A stretch of DNA of 64,000 bases from Roseiarcus sp963751165 (GCA_963751165.1 CAVVTP010000019.1:186001-250000); one strand, 5' to 3'; counted from the stretch's first letter, positions 35,834 to 45,302 are shown. Program-made: numbers and translations. The notes: a model not told the origin generated them from the sequence alone.

Positions 35834-36874
35834 TCAACCGCTTGCGGCGCGGGGCCCGCGCAGCCGCCCGTCCGATGGACTCGCCTCGTAGGCGTTGTCC
35901 GCGACTACGCAATTCCTTCCTTTGGCTTTGGCGTCATACAGACGCTGGTCGACCCGCTTCAGAAGGTCGGCGCCCGTCTCGTTTGGCCGCAGTCGAGCGA
36001 CACCGAACGAAGCCGTAATTTTCCCCACGCGTTCGCCGCTGGGCTCGATTGTCCAATTCTTGGTTTCGAGAATTTTGCGGATTCGATCAACTGCAGTCGC
36101 CGCCTCTTCGAGGCTCGCTCCGGGAAACATGACCGCAAACTCCTCGCCGCCGAACCGCGCCACCCGATCCTCGCTCCGTACGTTCTTTGACAGGATCTCG
36201 GCGAAGAGGCGCAGCAGCCGATCGCCGACGGGATGACCGAAACGGTCATTGACGAGCTTGAATCGGTCGAGATCGGCAAGCGCGAGACAGAAATCGGCGC
36301 CGACGTTGCGCGCTTTTTCCAGTTCCTCTGCCAGCGCCGAGTCGAAGAAGCGGCGATTGCCGATCATCGTGACCGTGTCGCGCATCCCGGCTTCTTCGGA
36401 GCGCTGAAGCTCGTTTTGCAACCGCAGCGCTCGCAGCCGCGACTCCTCGAGCTGGTTGCGCAGGGAAGCGAGCCTGTCGCGCATGTCGCGATTGTCCGCG
36501 ATGAGCGCGAGCACGATCTCGTTCACAGGTCCGGCCTGGGGATGCTTCGAGAGACGGTCTGTCGCGCGGTGCAGCCGCTCGGAAAACGCGTCGCTGTCGG
36601 TCATATGCGTCTGGATGAGCCTGGCGATCGAGCGCAGCAGCCGATCGACCGCCTCCGCCTTCTGAGCCTGCTGCTCGCCTGGAGCGACTTCGCGAGATTC
36701 GATTCCGATGGTCAGACGCCCGATCGCCGCGCCAAGCGCGCCGATCAGAAGCAGCTCGAGCCCCGGAATTGCGCCAGGAAGGCGTTGCGCGGTCAGCGCC
36801 AGCGCGCCGAACAACACGGCGCCGAGGGCGCCGACCGCGGCGCGGCGCGAGCGAAGCAGCAAGAGCGCGTTCAT
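35834..36874 (-). CDS. Diguanylate cyclase (GGDEF domain)
   Basis: This 346-residue protein has two N-terminal membrane segments (about residues 10-50), a helical linker with coiled-coil character, and a C-terminal GGDEF domain. The active site is ARFGGEEFAVMFPG. An RxxD inhibitory site (RSED) lies five residues before it, so product inhibition is expected. LADLDRFKLVNDRFGHPVGD is the substrate-binding block. It should make c-di-GMP, which promotes attachment. The ATG at 36874 has GAGGG six bases upstream. A longer frame to 37018 is less likely. Confidence 0.88.
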   Translation of the reverse strand: MNALLLLRSRRAAVGALGAVLFGALALTAQRLPGAIPGLELLLIGALGAAIGRLTIGIESREVAPGEQQAQKAEAVDRLLRSIARLIQTHMTDSDAFSERLHRATDRLSKHPQAGPVNEIVLALIADNRDMRDRLASLRNQLEESRLRALRLQNELQRSEEAGMRDTVTMIGNRRFFDSALAEELEKARNVGADFCLALADLDRFKLVNDRFGHPVGDRLLRLFAEILSKNVRSEDRVARFGGEEFAVMFPGASLEEAATAVDRIRKILETKNWTIEPSGERVGKITASFGVARLRPNETGADLLKRVDQRLYDAKAKGRNCVVADNAYEASPSDGRLRGPRAASG

Positions 36875-37123
36875 GGGTGCCCTCTTCCCATAAGGACCGC
36901 GGTCGGGCCGCGAGCGCCACGCAACGACAGCAGAGTTCGTGAGACGAATGCGCCCGGGACCCCCGTTGTGCCTATCCCGGACCACCGTCACGGCCATCAG
37001 CGCGGTGAAGACGTCCAATTCATTCGGACTGCGGCTTTTCTAACGCACCGGGGTTGCTGTTTTGTAACCGAACTCGGCTTAAAGGTCGCGTTTACAGCGG
37101 GGCACGCCCTGGACTAAGAGCGC

Positions 37124-37462
37124 ATGCCCCACGTTGCAGGTTCGCCGATGCCGGTCCTCACGCTCGCCGAAACGCTCGCCGTCGCGTCGCCGGAAAGGGG
37201 TCGTCTGGTCGAAGCCGACGAGGCGATCCGAGCGGTGGCTGCGGCGATCGAGGAGTCCGCTCGGCGGGACGGGCTCGACAGGGGGCTCGTTTCGCGAGCC
37301 CTCGTTGATGTCATGATCGCGGCGGCTGTCCGCCAAGCCGTCGCCGCCTATCCGTCAATACCGCGCGACGAACTGGCCAACGAGTTCGGCGCTCTGGTTG
37401 CGGAAGCTTTCGAATGGGCGTCACGACGCGGAGTTGCGCCCACGCGCCACAAGTCTGGTTGA
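37124..37462 (+). CDS. Hypothetical protein, 112 residues
   Basis: I do not recognise this protein. It is mostly helical and Ala-rich (LAETLAVASPERGRLVEADE, IRAVAAAIEESARRDG, LVDVMIAAAVRQAVAA). It has no signal peptide or membrane segment. The codon use resembles real genes of the window, and only a weak AAGAG precedes the ATG. It is divergent from the diguanylate cyclase. The dead nitronate monooxygenase follows after 45 bases. Confidence 0.5.
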   Translation: MPHVAGSPMPVLTLAETLAVASPERGRLVEADEAIRAVAAAIEESARRDGLDRGLVSRALVDVMIAAAVRQAVAAYPSIPRDELANEFGALVAEAFEWASRRGVAPTRHKSG

Positions 37463-37507
37463 GCGCATGGGTCGGTCCAGCGTCCAACGCGGTCGACGAG
37501 AGGGGGC

Positions 37508-37866
37508 ATGACGACAGGATTCCTGCCTTCGCAGTTGCCGATCATTTAGGCGTCGATGACCGGTTCGCCGGGCAGCGAACTTTGCGTTGCGGTCTGCGAG
37601 GCGGGTGGCCTGGGATCGCTGCTGAGCGCCATGCTGACTCCGGCTGCGCTCCGCAATCAGATAGAAGCGGTTCGCGCACGAACCTCTGCGCCATTCATTG
37701 CCACCTCCCGCCGGAGACAAACCCGGAGCGAACGGCGGCTTGGGTGGCGAAGCTTGCGCCGGACTATGCCGAAGCCGGACTCATCCACGGCGGCGACGGT
37801 CTCCGGCCGGGGGCCGCTCGATCCGGCGATGACCGAAGTCGTGGAGGAAACGAAGCCGTCCGTAAA
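37508..37866 (+). pseudogene. Nitronate monooxygenase remnant (N-terminal third)
   Basis: The start follows a strong GAGAGGGGG ribosome site and reads MTTGFLPSQLPII. A TAG then replaces a codon, probably glutamine, in the usual PIIQAPM motif. The frame continues as GSPGSELCVAVCEAGGLGSL and LTPAALRNQIEAVRARTSAPF, then shifts (CHLPPETNPERTAAWVAKLA) and shifts back (LDPAMTEVVEETKPSV). Intact enzymes are about 320-370 residues and oxidise nitronates with FMN. Only about 115 residues remain. It is dead. It lies directly before the sugar ABC cassette. Confidence 0.75.
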
Positions 37867-37994
37867 TGCCGCTCCAAGCCGCAACGCCGGCGCTTTACGG
37901 ATCGGTCGTCCCGAGGTAAGCGTGAATCTAACATGCTACCGTCGGCCCTGCGACGGCGATGAATTCGCCGGACCGCGGCCGACGAGGGGGAGGT

Positions 37995-39572
37995 ATGACG
38001 CCACGACCCGACGCGCATCAGCCGCAGTCCGTCGCCGAAGAACTCAGGAACAGCCCGCTTTCATCCCAGCCCGTTCTTGAGGCGGTGGGGTTGTCGCGCT
38101 CGTTCGGCCCGATCGAGGTCCTGAGTGACGTATCGATCGGCGTACGCGCCGGCGAGGTCCATGCAATCATCGGCGAGAACGGGGCCGGCAAGTCGACGCT
38201 GATGAAGATCCTCAGCGGCCATCTCGCCCCAAGCCGCGGCGGGATCAAGCTCGACGGTTCGCCGGTCGAGCTGAAGGGCCCGGTCGACGCCGAGCAGCGC
38301 GGCATCGTCCTGGTTCATCAGGAGATCATGCTGGCGCCGGACCTGTCGATCGCCCAGAACATGTTTCTCGGGCGCGAGCTGCAGCGCGGACTGATGGTCG
38401 ACGACCGGGAGATGAACCGTCGCGCGGCCGAGGCGATGCGCGTGTTCGGGGTGGAGGCGAGGGTGACAGCGCCGGTGCAACAATTGTCCATCGCGCAACG
38501 GCAGCTCGCCCAGGTCGCCCGGGCGCTCGCCGTTCCTCACCGGATCGCGATCTTCGATGAGCCGACCGCGTCGCTGACCCCGGTCGAGACGAGAGCCCTG
38601 CTCAACCTCATCCGGGAGCTCAGGGCGAAGCGCGTCGCCGTTCTCTACATTTCCCATCGCCTCGAAGAGGTCAAAGCGGTCGCCGACGTGGTGACGGTGC
38701 TGCGCGACGGCAAGCGGGTGGCGACGAAGCCGGCGGTCGGGCTCGAACCGCTGGACATGGCGCGCCTGATGGTCGGACGCGATCTTCTGGCCCTCTATCC
38801 GCCGCGCCCGCCCGTCCCGACCGGAGTGCCGGCGTTCGAAATCGGTCATTTCGGCGCCGCCGGCTTCGCCGAGGACGCGAGCTTCACCGTCCGGGCGGGC
38901 GAGATCCTCGGATTCTCCGGACTGGTTGGGGCGGGACGGACCGAGCTTTTTGAGGCGCTGTTCGGCCTCCGCAAGGGCGGCGGGGAAATCCGCATGAACG
39001 GCGAAGCGCAACAGTGGCGCGATGCGCGCGCCGGCATGCGCGCCGGGGCGGTTTATCTGACCGAGGACCGCAAGAGCAAAGGCCTGCTGCTCGAGGAGAC
39101 GATCGCGACCAACCTGACGCTCGCCGCGCTCGACAGGTTCCAGCGCGGACCACTGGTCGATCGCGCCAAGGAGACCCGCGCGCTCGACGAGGCGATCCAG
39201 CGCTTCGACATCCGGATCGGCGACAGGAACCTCCTCGCCGGGCAGATGTCGGGCGGCAACCAGCAGAAACTTCTTTTGGCGAAAATGATGCAGCTCAATC
39301 CGCGCGTCGTCGTGATCGACGAGCCTACGCGCGGAATCGACATCGGCGCCAAGCAGCAGATCTATCAATTCATCGCCGCGCTCGCGGCGGAGGGCCGTTC
39401 GGTGATCGTGATCTCGTCGGAAATGACCGAGCTGATTGGAATCTGCCACCGCATCATCGTCATGCGGAACGGCCGCATTGTCGGCGAAGTGTCGGGCGAA
39501 GCGATGAACGAGCACGCGATCGTCGTGCTCGCGACCGGCGTGGACGCGAAAGCCGAGGACGTTCGGTCATGA
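37995..39572 (+). CDS. Sugar ABC importer ATPase (RbsA/MglA type)
   Basis: This 525-residue protein has two fused ABC domains. The first has Walker A IIGENGAGKSTLMKILSG, an LSIAQRQLAQVARAL signature and FDEPTASLTP. The second has FSGLVGAGRTELFEALFG, MSGGNQQKLLLAKMM and IDEPTRGIDIG. This is the CUT2 class used for monosaccharides or polyols. The ATG at 37995 has GAGGG six bases upstream. The frame is open to an ATG at 37959, which is less likely. Its stop overlaps the permease start (ATGA). The sugar is not known. Confidence 0.9.
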   Translation: MTPRPDAHQPQSVAEELRNSPLSSQPVLEAVGLSRSFGPIEVLSDVSIGVRAGEVHAIIGENGAGKSTLMKILSGHLAPSRGGIKLDGSPVELKGPVDAEQRGIVLVHQEIMLAPDLSIAQNMFLGRELQRGLMVDDREMNRRAAEAMRVFGVEARVTAPVQQLSIAQRQLAQVARALAVPHRIAIFDEPTASLTPVETRALLNLIRELRAKRVAVLYISHRLEEVKAVADVVTVLRDGKRVATKPAVGLEPLDMARLMVGRDLLALYPPRPPVPTGVPAFEIGHFGAAGFAEDASFTVRAGEILGFSGLVGAGRTELFEALFGLRKGGGEIRMNGEAQQWRDARAGMRAGAVYLTEDRKSKGLLLEETIATNLTLAALDRFQRGPLVDRAKETRALDEAIQRFDIRIGDRNLLAGQMSGGNQQKLLLAKMMQLNPRVVVIDEPTRGIDIGAKQQIYQFIAALAAEGRSVIVISSEMTELIGICHRIIVMRNGRIVGEVSGEAMNEHAIVVLATGVDAKAEDVRS

Positions 39573-40570
39573 CCCAGGCGGTGCGCGAGGCTCCAGTCGC
39601 CGCGCCGCGGCGGCGCCTCAATGTCGCGGCGGTGGCGCCGTTCGCCGCGCTGGCGCTGATCTGCGCACTCGGCGGGGTCGCCAATCCGCGGTTCCTGAGC
39701 TTCGATAATCTCACCAACGTGCTGACACGGAGCACGTTCATCGCCACGATCGCCGTCGGACAGACGCTCGTCATCACCGGCGGCGGGCTCGATCTCTCCG
39801 TCGGCGCGATGGCGGCCTTCGTCGCGGGGTTGACGATCATGTTCCTGAATGCGGGCCTGATCGACAGCATGCCGCTTCTGATCGTCTCGGCGATGGCCTT
39901 GTCGCTGGTGGTCGGCGCGCTCTGCGGCCTGTTCAACGGCGTAACGACGACGCTCGGCAAGATCGAACCGTTCATCGTGACCTTGGGCACGATGGGCATC
40001 TTCCGTTCGCTGGTCACCTGGCTCGCCCAGGGCGGGGAGATCACCATTGCGAACCCGGCCGTGCGGGCGGCCTATCGGCCGGTCTATTTCGGCGAGGTGT
40101 TCGGCGTGCCATATCCGGTGCTGGTCATCCTCGGCGTGGCGACGATCGGCGCCTTTATCCTCTATGGCACCGCCTATGGGCGACACGTTCGCGCGGTCGG
40201 CTCGAACGAGGACGTCGCGCGCTATTCGGGCATCAACGTCGCGCGCGTGCGCACGATCGCCTACGTGCTGCAGGGCGTCTGCGTCGCGCTTGCGGTCACC
40301 GTTTACGTGCCTCGGCTGAGCTCCACCACTTCGACCACCGGCTTCGGCTGGGAGCTTACGGCGATCACCGCCGTCGTCGTCGGCGGCACCCGGCTCAGGG
40401 GCGGCGTCGGTCACATCTGGGGGGCGATCGCCGGCGCGCTCATCCTCGAAGTCATCGGCAACATCATGCTGTTGTCGAATCTGGTCAGCGAATACCTCAT
40501 CGGCGCGGTTCAGGGTGCGATCATCATCATCGCGATGCTGGCGCAACGCGGCATGTCCCGTAGTCGATAA
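39569..40570 (+). CDS. Sugar ABC importer permease (RbsC type)
   Basis: This 333-residue inner-membrane permease of the CUT2 class has 8-10 helices. GQTLVITGGGLDLSVGAMAAF and the RAVGSNEDVARYSGINVARV loop are family hallmarks. The VVGGTRLRGGVGHIWGAIAG block is typical of RbsC/XylH. The ATG overlaps the ATPase stop, so synthesis is coupled. The binding protein follows 59 bases later. Confidence 0.92.
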   Translation: MTQAVREAPVAAPRRRLNVAAVAPFAALALICALGGVANPRFLSFDNLTNVLTRSTFIATIAVGQTLVITGGGLDLSVGAMAAFVAGLTIMFLNAGLIDSMPLLIVSAMALSLVVGALCGLFNGVTTTLGKIEPFIVTLGTMGIFRSLVTWLAQGGEITIANPAVRAAYRPVYFGEVFGVPYPVLVILGVATIGAFILYGTAYGRHVRAVGSNEDVARYSGINVARVRTIAYVLQGVCVALAVTVYVPRLSSTTSTTGFGWELTAITAVVVGGTRLRGGVGHIWGAIAGALILEVIGNIMLLSNLVSEYLIGAVQGAIIIIAMLAQRGMSRSR

Positions 40571-40629
40571 GGGAAAACCGAGCGGCCTGGGCGTCCGTCC
40601 AGAGCCTCGCTACAGACGGGAGATAGGAG

Positions 40630-41568
40630 ATGAAGCGTATTCTGGTCAGCCTGGCGGTCCTCGCCCTTTTGGCGGGGGCGGCGCAAGCGCAAGAGAAGAA
40701 GACGATGGCGGTGTCCGTTCCGACCGCCGACCATGGCTGGACAGGCGGCGTGGTGTTCTTCGCGATGCAGGAAGCAAAGGCTCTTGAGAAGAAATATCCG
40801 GGGCTCAAGGTGATCGTGAAGACGTCGCCCGACGGTGCCGCCCAGGCGGATGCGCTCGAGGATCTCTCGACCCAGGGCATCGACGCGCTCGTCGTCCTGC
40901 CGCACAATCCGGACGAACTGACCGACCCGATCCGCAAGGTGAAGAGCAAAGGTACGTTCATCACCGTCGTCGACCGCGTCGCGCGCGACCGTTCGATCGA
41001 GGATCTCTACGTCGGCGGCGACAACCCTGGCCTCGGCGCGTCCGCGGCGGCGTTCTTCAAGGAAAAGATGCCCAACGGCGGCGACATCGTCGTGATCCGC
41101 GGCCTGCCGATCCCGATCGACGAGCAGCGCGTCAACGCCTTCAATCAAGGCATCAAGGGCACCAAGATCAAGGTGATCGACAGCCAGTTCGGCGACTGGA
41201 GCCGCGACAAGGCGTTCAACGTGATGCAGGATTTCCTGACCAAGCATCCCAAGATCGACGCCGTCTGGTGCCAGGACGACGACATGGCGGTCGGCGTGTT
41301 CCAGGCGATCGCCCAGGCCAAGCGCACCGACATCAAGTTCGTCGTGGCCGGGGCGGGCAGCAAGGAGATGGTCAAGCGGGTGATGGACGGCGATCCGATG
41401 ATGCCGGTCGACGTGCTCTATTCGCCGACCATGGTGGCCGTAGCGATGGACGTCACCGCGCTCGGCCTCGAGGACAAGATCCCCGTGCGCGGCACTTACA
41501 TCCTGAAGGCGTCTCTGATCAACAAGGACAACGCGAAGGACTTCTATTTCAAGGATTCGCCGTTCTGA
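40630..41568 (+). CDS. Periplasmic sugar-binding protein (RbsB type)
   Basis: This 312-residue protein has a signal peptide (MKRILVSLAVLALLAGAAQA) and a periplasmic-binding type 1 fold. Blocks include VSVPTADHGWTGGVVFFAMQ, STQGIDALVVLPHNPDEL, TVVDRVARDRS and VWCQDDDMAVGVFQAI. It should bind a monosaccharide or polyol and feed the upstream permease. A GGGAG lies seven bases before the ATG. A strong terminator-like hairpin follows the gene, so this product can be made in excess over the downstream enzymes. Confidence 0.9.
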   Translation: MKRILVSLAVLALLAGAAQAQEKKTMAVSVPTADHGWTGGVVFFAMQEAKALEKKYPGLKVIVKTSPDGAAQADALEDLSTQGIDALVVLPHNPDELTDPIRKVKSKGTFITVVDRVARDRSIEDLYVGGDNPGLGASAAAFFKEKMPNGGDIVVIRGLPIPIDEQRVNAFNQGIKGTKIKVIDSQFGDWSRDKAFNVMQDFLTKHPKIDAVWCQDDDMAVGVFQAIAQAKRTDIKFVVAGAGSKEMVKRVMDGDPMMPVDVLYSPTMVAVAMDVTALGLEDKIPVRGTYILKASLINKDNAKDFYFKDSPF

Positions 41569-41590
41569 GACGAAGCAAGACGAAACCGGA

Positions 41591-41616
41591 AGGCGCGCTC
41601 GCGCGCCTCCCTTTTT
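41591..41616 (+). terminator. Intrinsic terminator after the sugar-binding protein gene
   Basis: AGGCGCGC-TC-GCGCGCCT is a perfect 8-bp stem (41591-41608) followed by CCC and five T residues. It stands 48 bases before the start of the next gene in the same direction. It probably causes partial termination inside the cassette. Confidence 0.65.
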
Positions 41617-41663
41617 GGCCTGGGTCGAAATGCGCAGAAGAGCGCGGATGTAAGGAGATGATC

Positions 41664-42722
41664 ATGGCTGGCATGGTCAAGGGCCCGGCGATTTTCCTGG
41701 CGCAGTTCGCCAGCGACGCGGTGCCGTTCAATTCGTTCGAGGGCATGTGCAAGTGGGCGGCCTCCCTCGGTTACAAGGGCGTGCAGATCCCGGCGTGGGA
41801 CGGGCGGCTGTTCGATCTCGCAAAGGCCGCTTCGTCGAAAACCTACTGCGACGAGATCGCCGGGATCGCCAAGAGCCTCGGCCTCACGGTCACCGAGCTC
41901 GCGACGCACCTTCAGGGTCAGCTCGTCGCGGTGAACCCGGCCTACGACGACGCCTTTGACGCCTTCGCGCCCGCGGAGGTCCACGGGAAGCCCGCCGAAC
42001 GGCAGAAATGGGCGGTCGAGCAGCTGACGCTTGCGGCCAAGGCCTCGAAGCATATGGGCCTCAGCGCCCATCCGACCTTCTCCGGCGCGCTCACCTGGCC
42101 CTACCTCTATCCCTGGCCGCAACGCGCGCCGGGACTGATCGAGACCGCCTTCGAGGAGCTTGCCAGGCGCTGGAAGCCGATCCTCGACGCGTTCGACAAC
42201 GCGGGCTGCGACGTCTGCTACGAATTGCATCCGGGCGAGGATCTGTTCGACGGGACGACGTTCGAGCGGTTTCTCGACGCCGTCGGCGGCCACAAGCGCT
42301 GCGCGATCAACTACGACCCGTCGCACTTCGTGCTGCAGCAGCTCGACTATCTCGAGTTCATCGACATCTACCACGAGCGGATCAAGTCGTTCCACGTCAA
42401 AGACGCCGAGTTCAACCCCACCGGGAGGCAGGGCGTGTATTCGGGATATGCGCCGTGGGTGGAGCGGGCGGGACGGTTCCGGTCGCTCGGCGACGGGCAG
42501 GTCGACTTCGGCGGCATCTTCTCCAAGATGGCGCAGTACGGCTATTCCTCGTGGGCCGTGCTCGAATGGGAATGCTGCCTCAAGCACCCGGAGGACGGCG
42601 CGCGCGAGGGGGCCGAGTTCATCAGTCACCACATCATCCGCGTCACCGAGAAGGCGTTCGACGATTTCGCCGGCGGTGCAGCCGACAAGAAGCAAATCAA
42701 GCGCGCGCTGGGGTTGCGCTAA
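41664..42722 (+). CDS. Sugar phosphate isomerase/epimerase family protein (xylose isomerase-like TIM barrel)
   Basis: This 352-residue protein of the AP-endonuclease-2 fold has metal-ligand blocks CYELHPGEDLFDG, AINYDPSHFVLQQLD and IKSFHVKDAEF. The final Glu is in SSWAVLEWEC. Such enzymes isomerise or epimerise keto-sugars or polyols (for example inosose or 3-keto-sugars). The ATG at 41664 has AAGGAG six bases upstream. An ATG two codons earlier would touch that site. The dehydrogenase gene follows after 13 bases, and the pair likely acts in sequence. The substrate is unknown. Confidence 0.82.
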   Translation: MAGMVKGPAIFLAQFASDAVPFNSFEGMCKWAASLGYKGVQIPAWDGRLFDLAKAASSKTYCDEIAGIAKSLGLTVTELATHLQGQLVAVNPAYDDAFDAFAPAEVHGKPAERQKWAVEQLTLAAKASKHMGLSAHPTFSGALTWPYLYPWPQRAPGLIETAFEELARRWKPILDAFDNAGCDVCYELHPGEDLFDGTTFERFLDAVGGHKRCAINYDPSHFVLQQLDYLEFIDIYHERIKSFHVKDAEFNPTGRQGVYSGYAPWVERAGRFRSLGDGQVDFGGIFSKMAQYGYSSWAVLEWECCLKHPEDGAREGAEFISHHIIRVTEKAFDDFAGGAADKKQIKRALGLR

Positions 42723-42735
42723 GGAGAGGACGCAA

Positions 42736-43908
42736 ATGGCCATCGAGGGACGCAACGACGGCAGGAAGGGCGGCAGAATCAGGCTCGGCATGGTGGGCGG
42801 GGGTGAGGGCGCGTTCATCGGCGCGGTCCACCGCATCGCCTCGCGCATCGACGACCAGTACGAGCTGGTCGCCGGCGCCCTGTCGTCGACGCCGGAGAAA
42901 TCGCGCCGCTCGGGCGAGGCACTCAGCCTCGCCGAGGACCGCATCTACGACGACTACGAGAGCATGGCGAAGGCCGAGGCCAAGCGCCCGGACGGGATCG
43001 AGGCGGTCGCGATCGTAACACCGAACAACGTCCACGCCGGCCCGACCTACGCCTTTCTCAAGGCGGGGATCCATGTCATCTGCGACAAGCCACTGACCGT
43101 GTCGCTCGCCGAAGCCAAGAAGATGAAGGCCGCGGTCGACAAGTCGGGGCGCATCTTCGCCTTGACCCACAACTACACCGGCTATCCGCTGGTGCGCCGC
43201 ATGCGCGAGATGGTGCGCGCCGGCGAGCTCGGCGAGATCCGGCTCGTCCAGGTCGAATATCCGCAGGACTGGCTAACCGGCCCGACTGAGACGACCGGCA
43301 ACAAGCAGGCCGCGTGGCGGGTCGACCCGAAACGTTCGGGGGCAGGGGGGGCGCTCGGCGACATCGGCACCCACGCCTTTAACCTCGCCGACTACGTGAG
43401 CGGGCTCGAAGTCACTGAGCTCGCCGCCGACCTCACCTCGTTCGGCGCCGGGCGTCAGCTCGACGACAACGTCCAGATCATGCTGCGCTACTCGAACGAC
43501 GCGCGCGGCGCGCTTTGGGCGAGCCAAGTCGCCCCTGGCAACGAGAACGGCCTCATGCTGAGGGTCTACGGGACCAAAGGCGGCGTCCACTGGCGGCAGG
43601 ATAACCCGAATTACATGTTCTGGACGCCATACGAGAAGTCGACGCGCATCGTGACCCGCGGCGGCCCGGATGCGGGCGAGGCGGCCGCTCGGGTCACGCG
43701 CGTGCCGCCAGGCCATCCCGAGGGCTATCTGGAAGGCTTCGCCAATATCTATAAGGAAGTCGCGGCGGCGATCATGGCGGCGCGGACGGGCAAGAAGCCC
43801 CCGAGGGGCGTCCATTTCCCGACCATCGACGACGGAGTCAAAGGCCTCGCCTTCGTCGAGGCGGCGGTAAAATCGTCCAAGGCGAACGGCAAGTGGGTGA
43901 AGCTGTAG
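42736..43908 (+). CDS. Gfo/Idh/MocA family NAD(P)-dependent oxidoreductase
   Basis: This 390-residue dehydrogenase has an N-terminal Rossmann fold (IRLGMVGGGEGAFIGAVHR). The conserved VICDKPLTVSLAEA block follows, carrying the lysine of the EKP-like motif. The substrate domain has GGALGDIGTHAFNLADYV, with the catalytic-type D-x3-H. The family oxidises hydroxyls of sugars, inositols or glycosides. AAGGAGAGG precedes the ATG. It is the last gene of the ABC-isomerase-dehydrogenase cassette. Together they suggest import and oxidation/isomerisation of a polyol or sugar derivative. Confidence 0.88.
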   Translation: MAIEGRNDGRKGGRIRLGMVGGGEGAFIGAVHRIASRIDDQYELVAGALSSTPEKSRRSGEALSLAEDRIYDDYESMAKAEAKRPDGIEAVAIVTPNNVHAGPTYAFLKAGIHVICDKPLTVSLAEAKKMKAAVDKSGRIFALTHNYTGYPLVRRMREMVRAGELGEIRLVQVEYPQDWLTGPTETTGNKQAAWRVDPKRSGAGGALGDIGTHAFNLADYVSGLEVTELAADLTSFGAGRQLDDNVQIMLRYSNDARGALWASQVAPGNENGLMLRVYGTKGGVHWRQDNPNYMFWTPYEKSTRIVTRGGPDAGEAAARVTRVPPGHPEGYLEGFANIYKEVAAAIMAARTGKKPPRGVHFPTIDDGVKGLAFVEAAVKSSKANGKWVKL

Positions 43909-44164
43909 GGCGTGGCGGCGGCGCGCAGTCCAAAATCAGTAGCGAACAGGGAATATTGGTCGCGTTCGGCCAAAAGTCGAAAAGGCGCTTCTAAAGCGTC
44001 TAGGATACGAGAGGCTTGCACCAAGATCCCCTACTCGGAGGAACATGGAATTCTTTCGGCGGAACATGGAATTCGATTTCCCTAATCGGTGTGAGATACC
44101 CCGAACTCATTGAGAAGCCGAGAAACTTCTTGACGTTGCGGAGGAACAGGATTCGTCTGGGGAT

Positions 44165-45224
44165 GTGATTCGCGGCGGATTTCTCTCAGCTGACGACCGG
44201 CGGGTCCTGACCGGCTTGCTCGGGAAGGTCTTGCAGAGCATCGCGTGGGCCGGCGGGCGAACGCCATCGTCCTTCTCGACCAGAGCTGGAGCTGCGAGCG
44301 TGTCGCAGCGGCTTTGCTGCTGGACGACGACACGGGTCGTGATTGGTATCGGGCCTACGAGCAAGGCGGCGTCGCAGGACTGAAGAGCTTCGGTCACGAG
44401 GGCAGGAGCGGCCACCTCAGCAGCGAGCAGGAAAGAGCGTTGAGCGAGTGGGTCGACGCCCATTGTCCCCACAGCATCCGAAAGATCGGGGCCTTTCTGA
44501 AAAGGACCTTTGGGGTGAGCTACAGCCGTTCGGGGCTGATCGCCCTGCTGCATCGCTTGGGCTTTGACTATCACAAGCCGAAGGCCGTGCCACGTGGCCT
44601 CGACGACGCCAAGCAGCAAGCCTTCATCGACGGATACGAGAACCTGCTCAACACGATGGGCGTCGATGAGGCCGTCGTCTTCATCGATGCGGTTCATCCG
44701 ACCCATCAGGTGAGGCCGGCCGGCTGCTGGGCCCGCAAGGACATCGCCGTGGCGGTGGAGCAGACGACGGGCCGTGACCGGCTGAACATCCACGGCGCGA
44801 TCAATCTCGAAACCGGCCAGACCCAGGTTCTCGCGGTCGAGGAGGTCAACACGTTGAGCTTCATCAAGCTATTTGGCGAGATCGAGGGCGCTCATACCGC
44901 GATGCGGCTCATCCACGTCTTCGTCGACAACGCCGGCTATCACAAGGCCGACATCGTCAAAGAATGCTTACCGCGGCCGGGCACAAAATCGTGCTGCACT
45001 TCCTTCCGCCTTATTGTCCCCATCTCGATCCCATCGAACGGTTGTGGGGCTTGATGCACGAAAACGTCACCCACAACCGGGATTACAAGACCTTCAATGA
45101 ATTTCGCCGGGAGATCATAAAATTCCTCTGGTATACCGTGCCCAGACGCTGGAAACGGTTCCGCGACCAAATCAGCGACAATTTCCGCGTGATCCACCGC
45201 GCCGATTTTCGGGTTATCGCTTAA
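44165..45224 (+). pseudogene. IS630-family transposase with two frameshifts
   Basis: The N-terminus FLSADDRRVLTGLLGK is in one frame. From about 44245 the body continues in a second (RRANAIVLLDQSWSCERVAA, FGVSYSRSGLIALLHRLGFDYHKP, VVFIDAVHPTHQVRPAGCWA, LIHVFVDNAGYHKADIVKE). After about 44968 a third frame carries AAGHKIVLHFLPPYCPHLDPIERLWG to the end. The DDE residues D (FIDA), D (FVDN) and E (PIERLW) are all kept, so inactivation is recent or due to sequencing error. No convincing terminal repeats were found. It belongs to a different subgroup from the 25-kb remnants. Confidence 0.8.
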
Positions 45225-45302
45225 CGGGAGTAGAGCAGAGACTTTTTGCTGAGCGGAAGCCGCCAACGCCGACGCGGCCGGTTCGCCCGGGCGACCGCCT
45301 TC

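Noticed and set aside
38061..39515. Long open frame antisense to the sugar ABC ATPase
   Set aside because: It mirrors a well-conserved protein on the other strand and shows no family motif. High GC favours such antisense frames.
44960..44975. Programmed ribosomal frameshift in the IS630 transposase
   Set aside because: Some IS630 elements use one at an A-rich slippery run. Here the local sequence gtcaaagaatgc has no heptamer, and a second unrelated shift exists near 44245.
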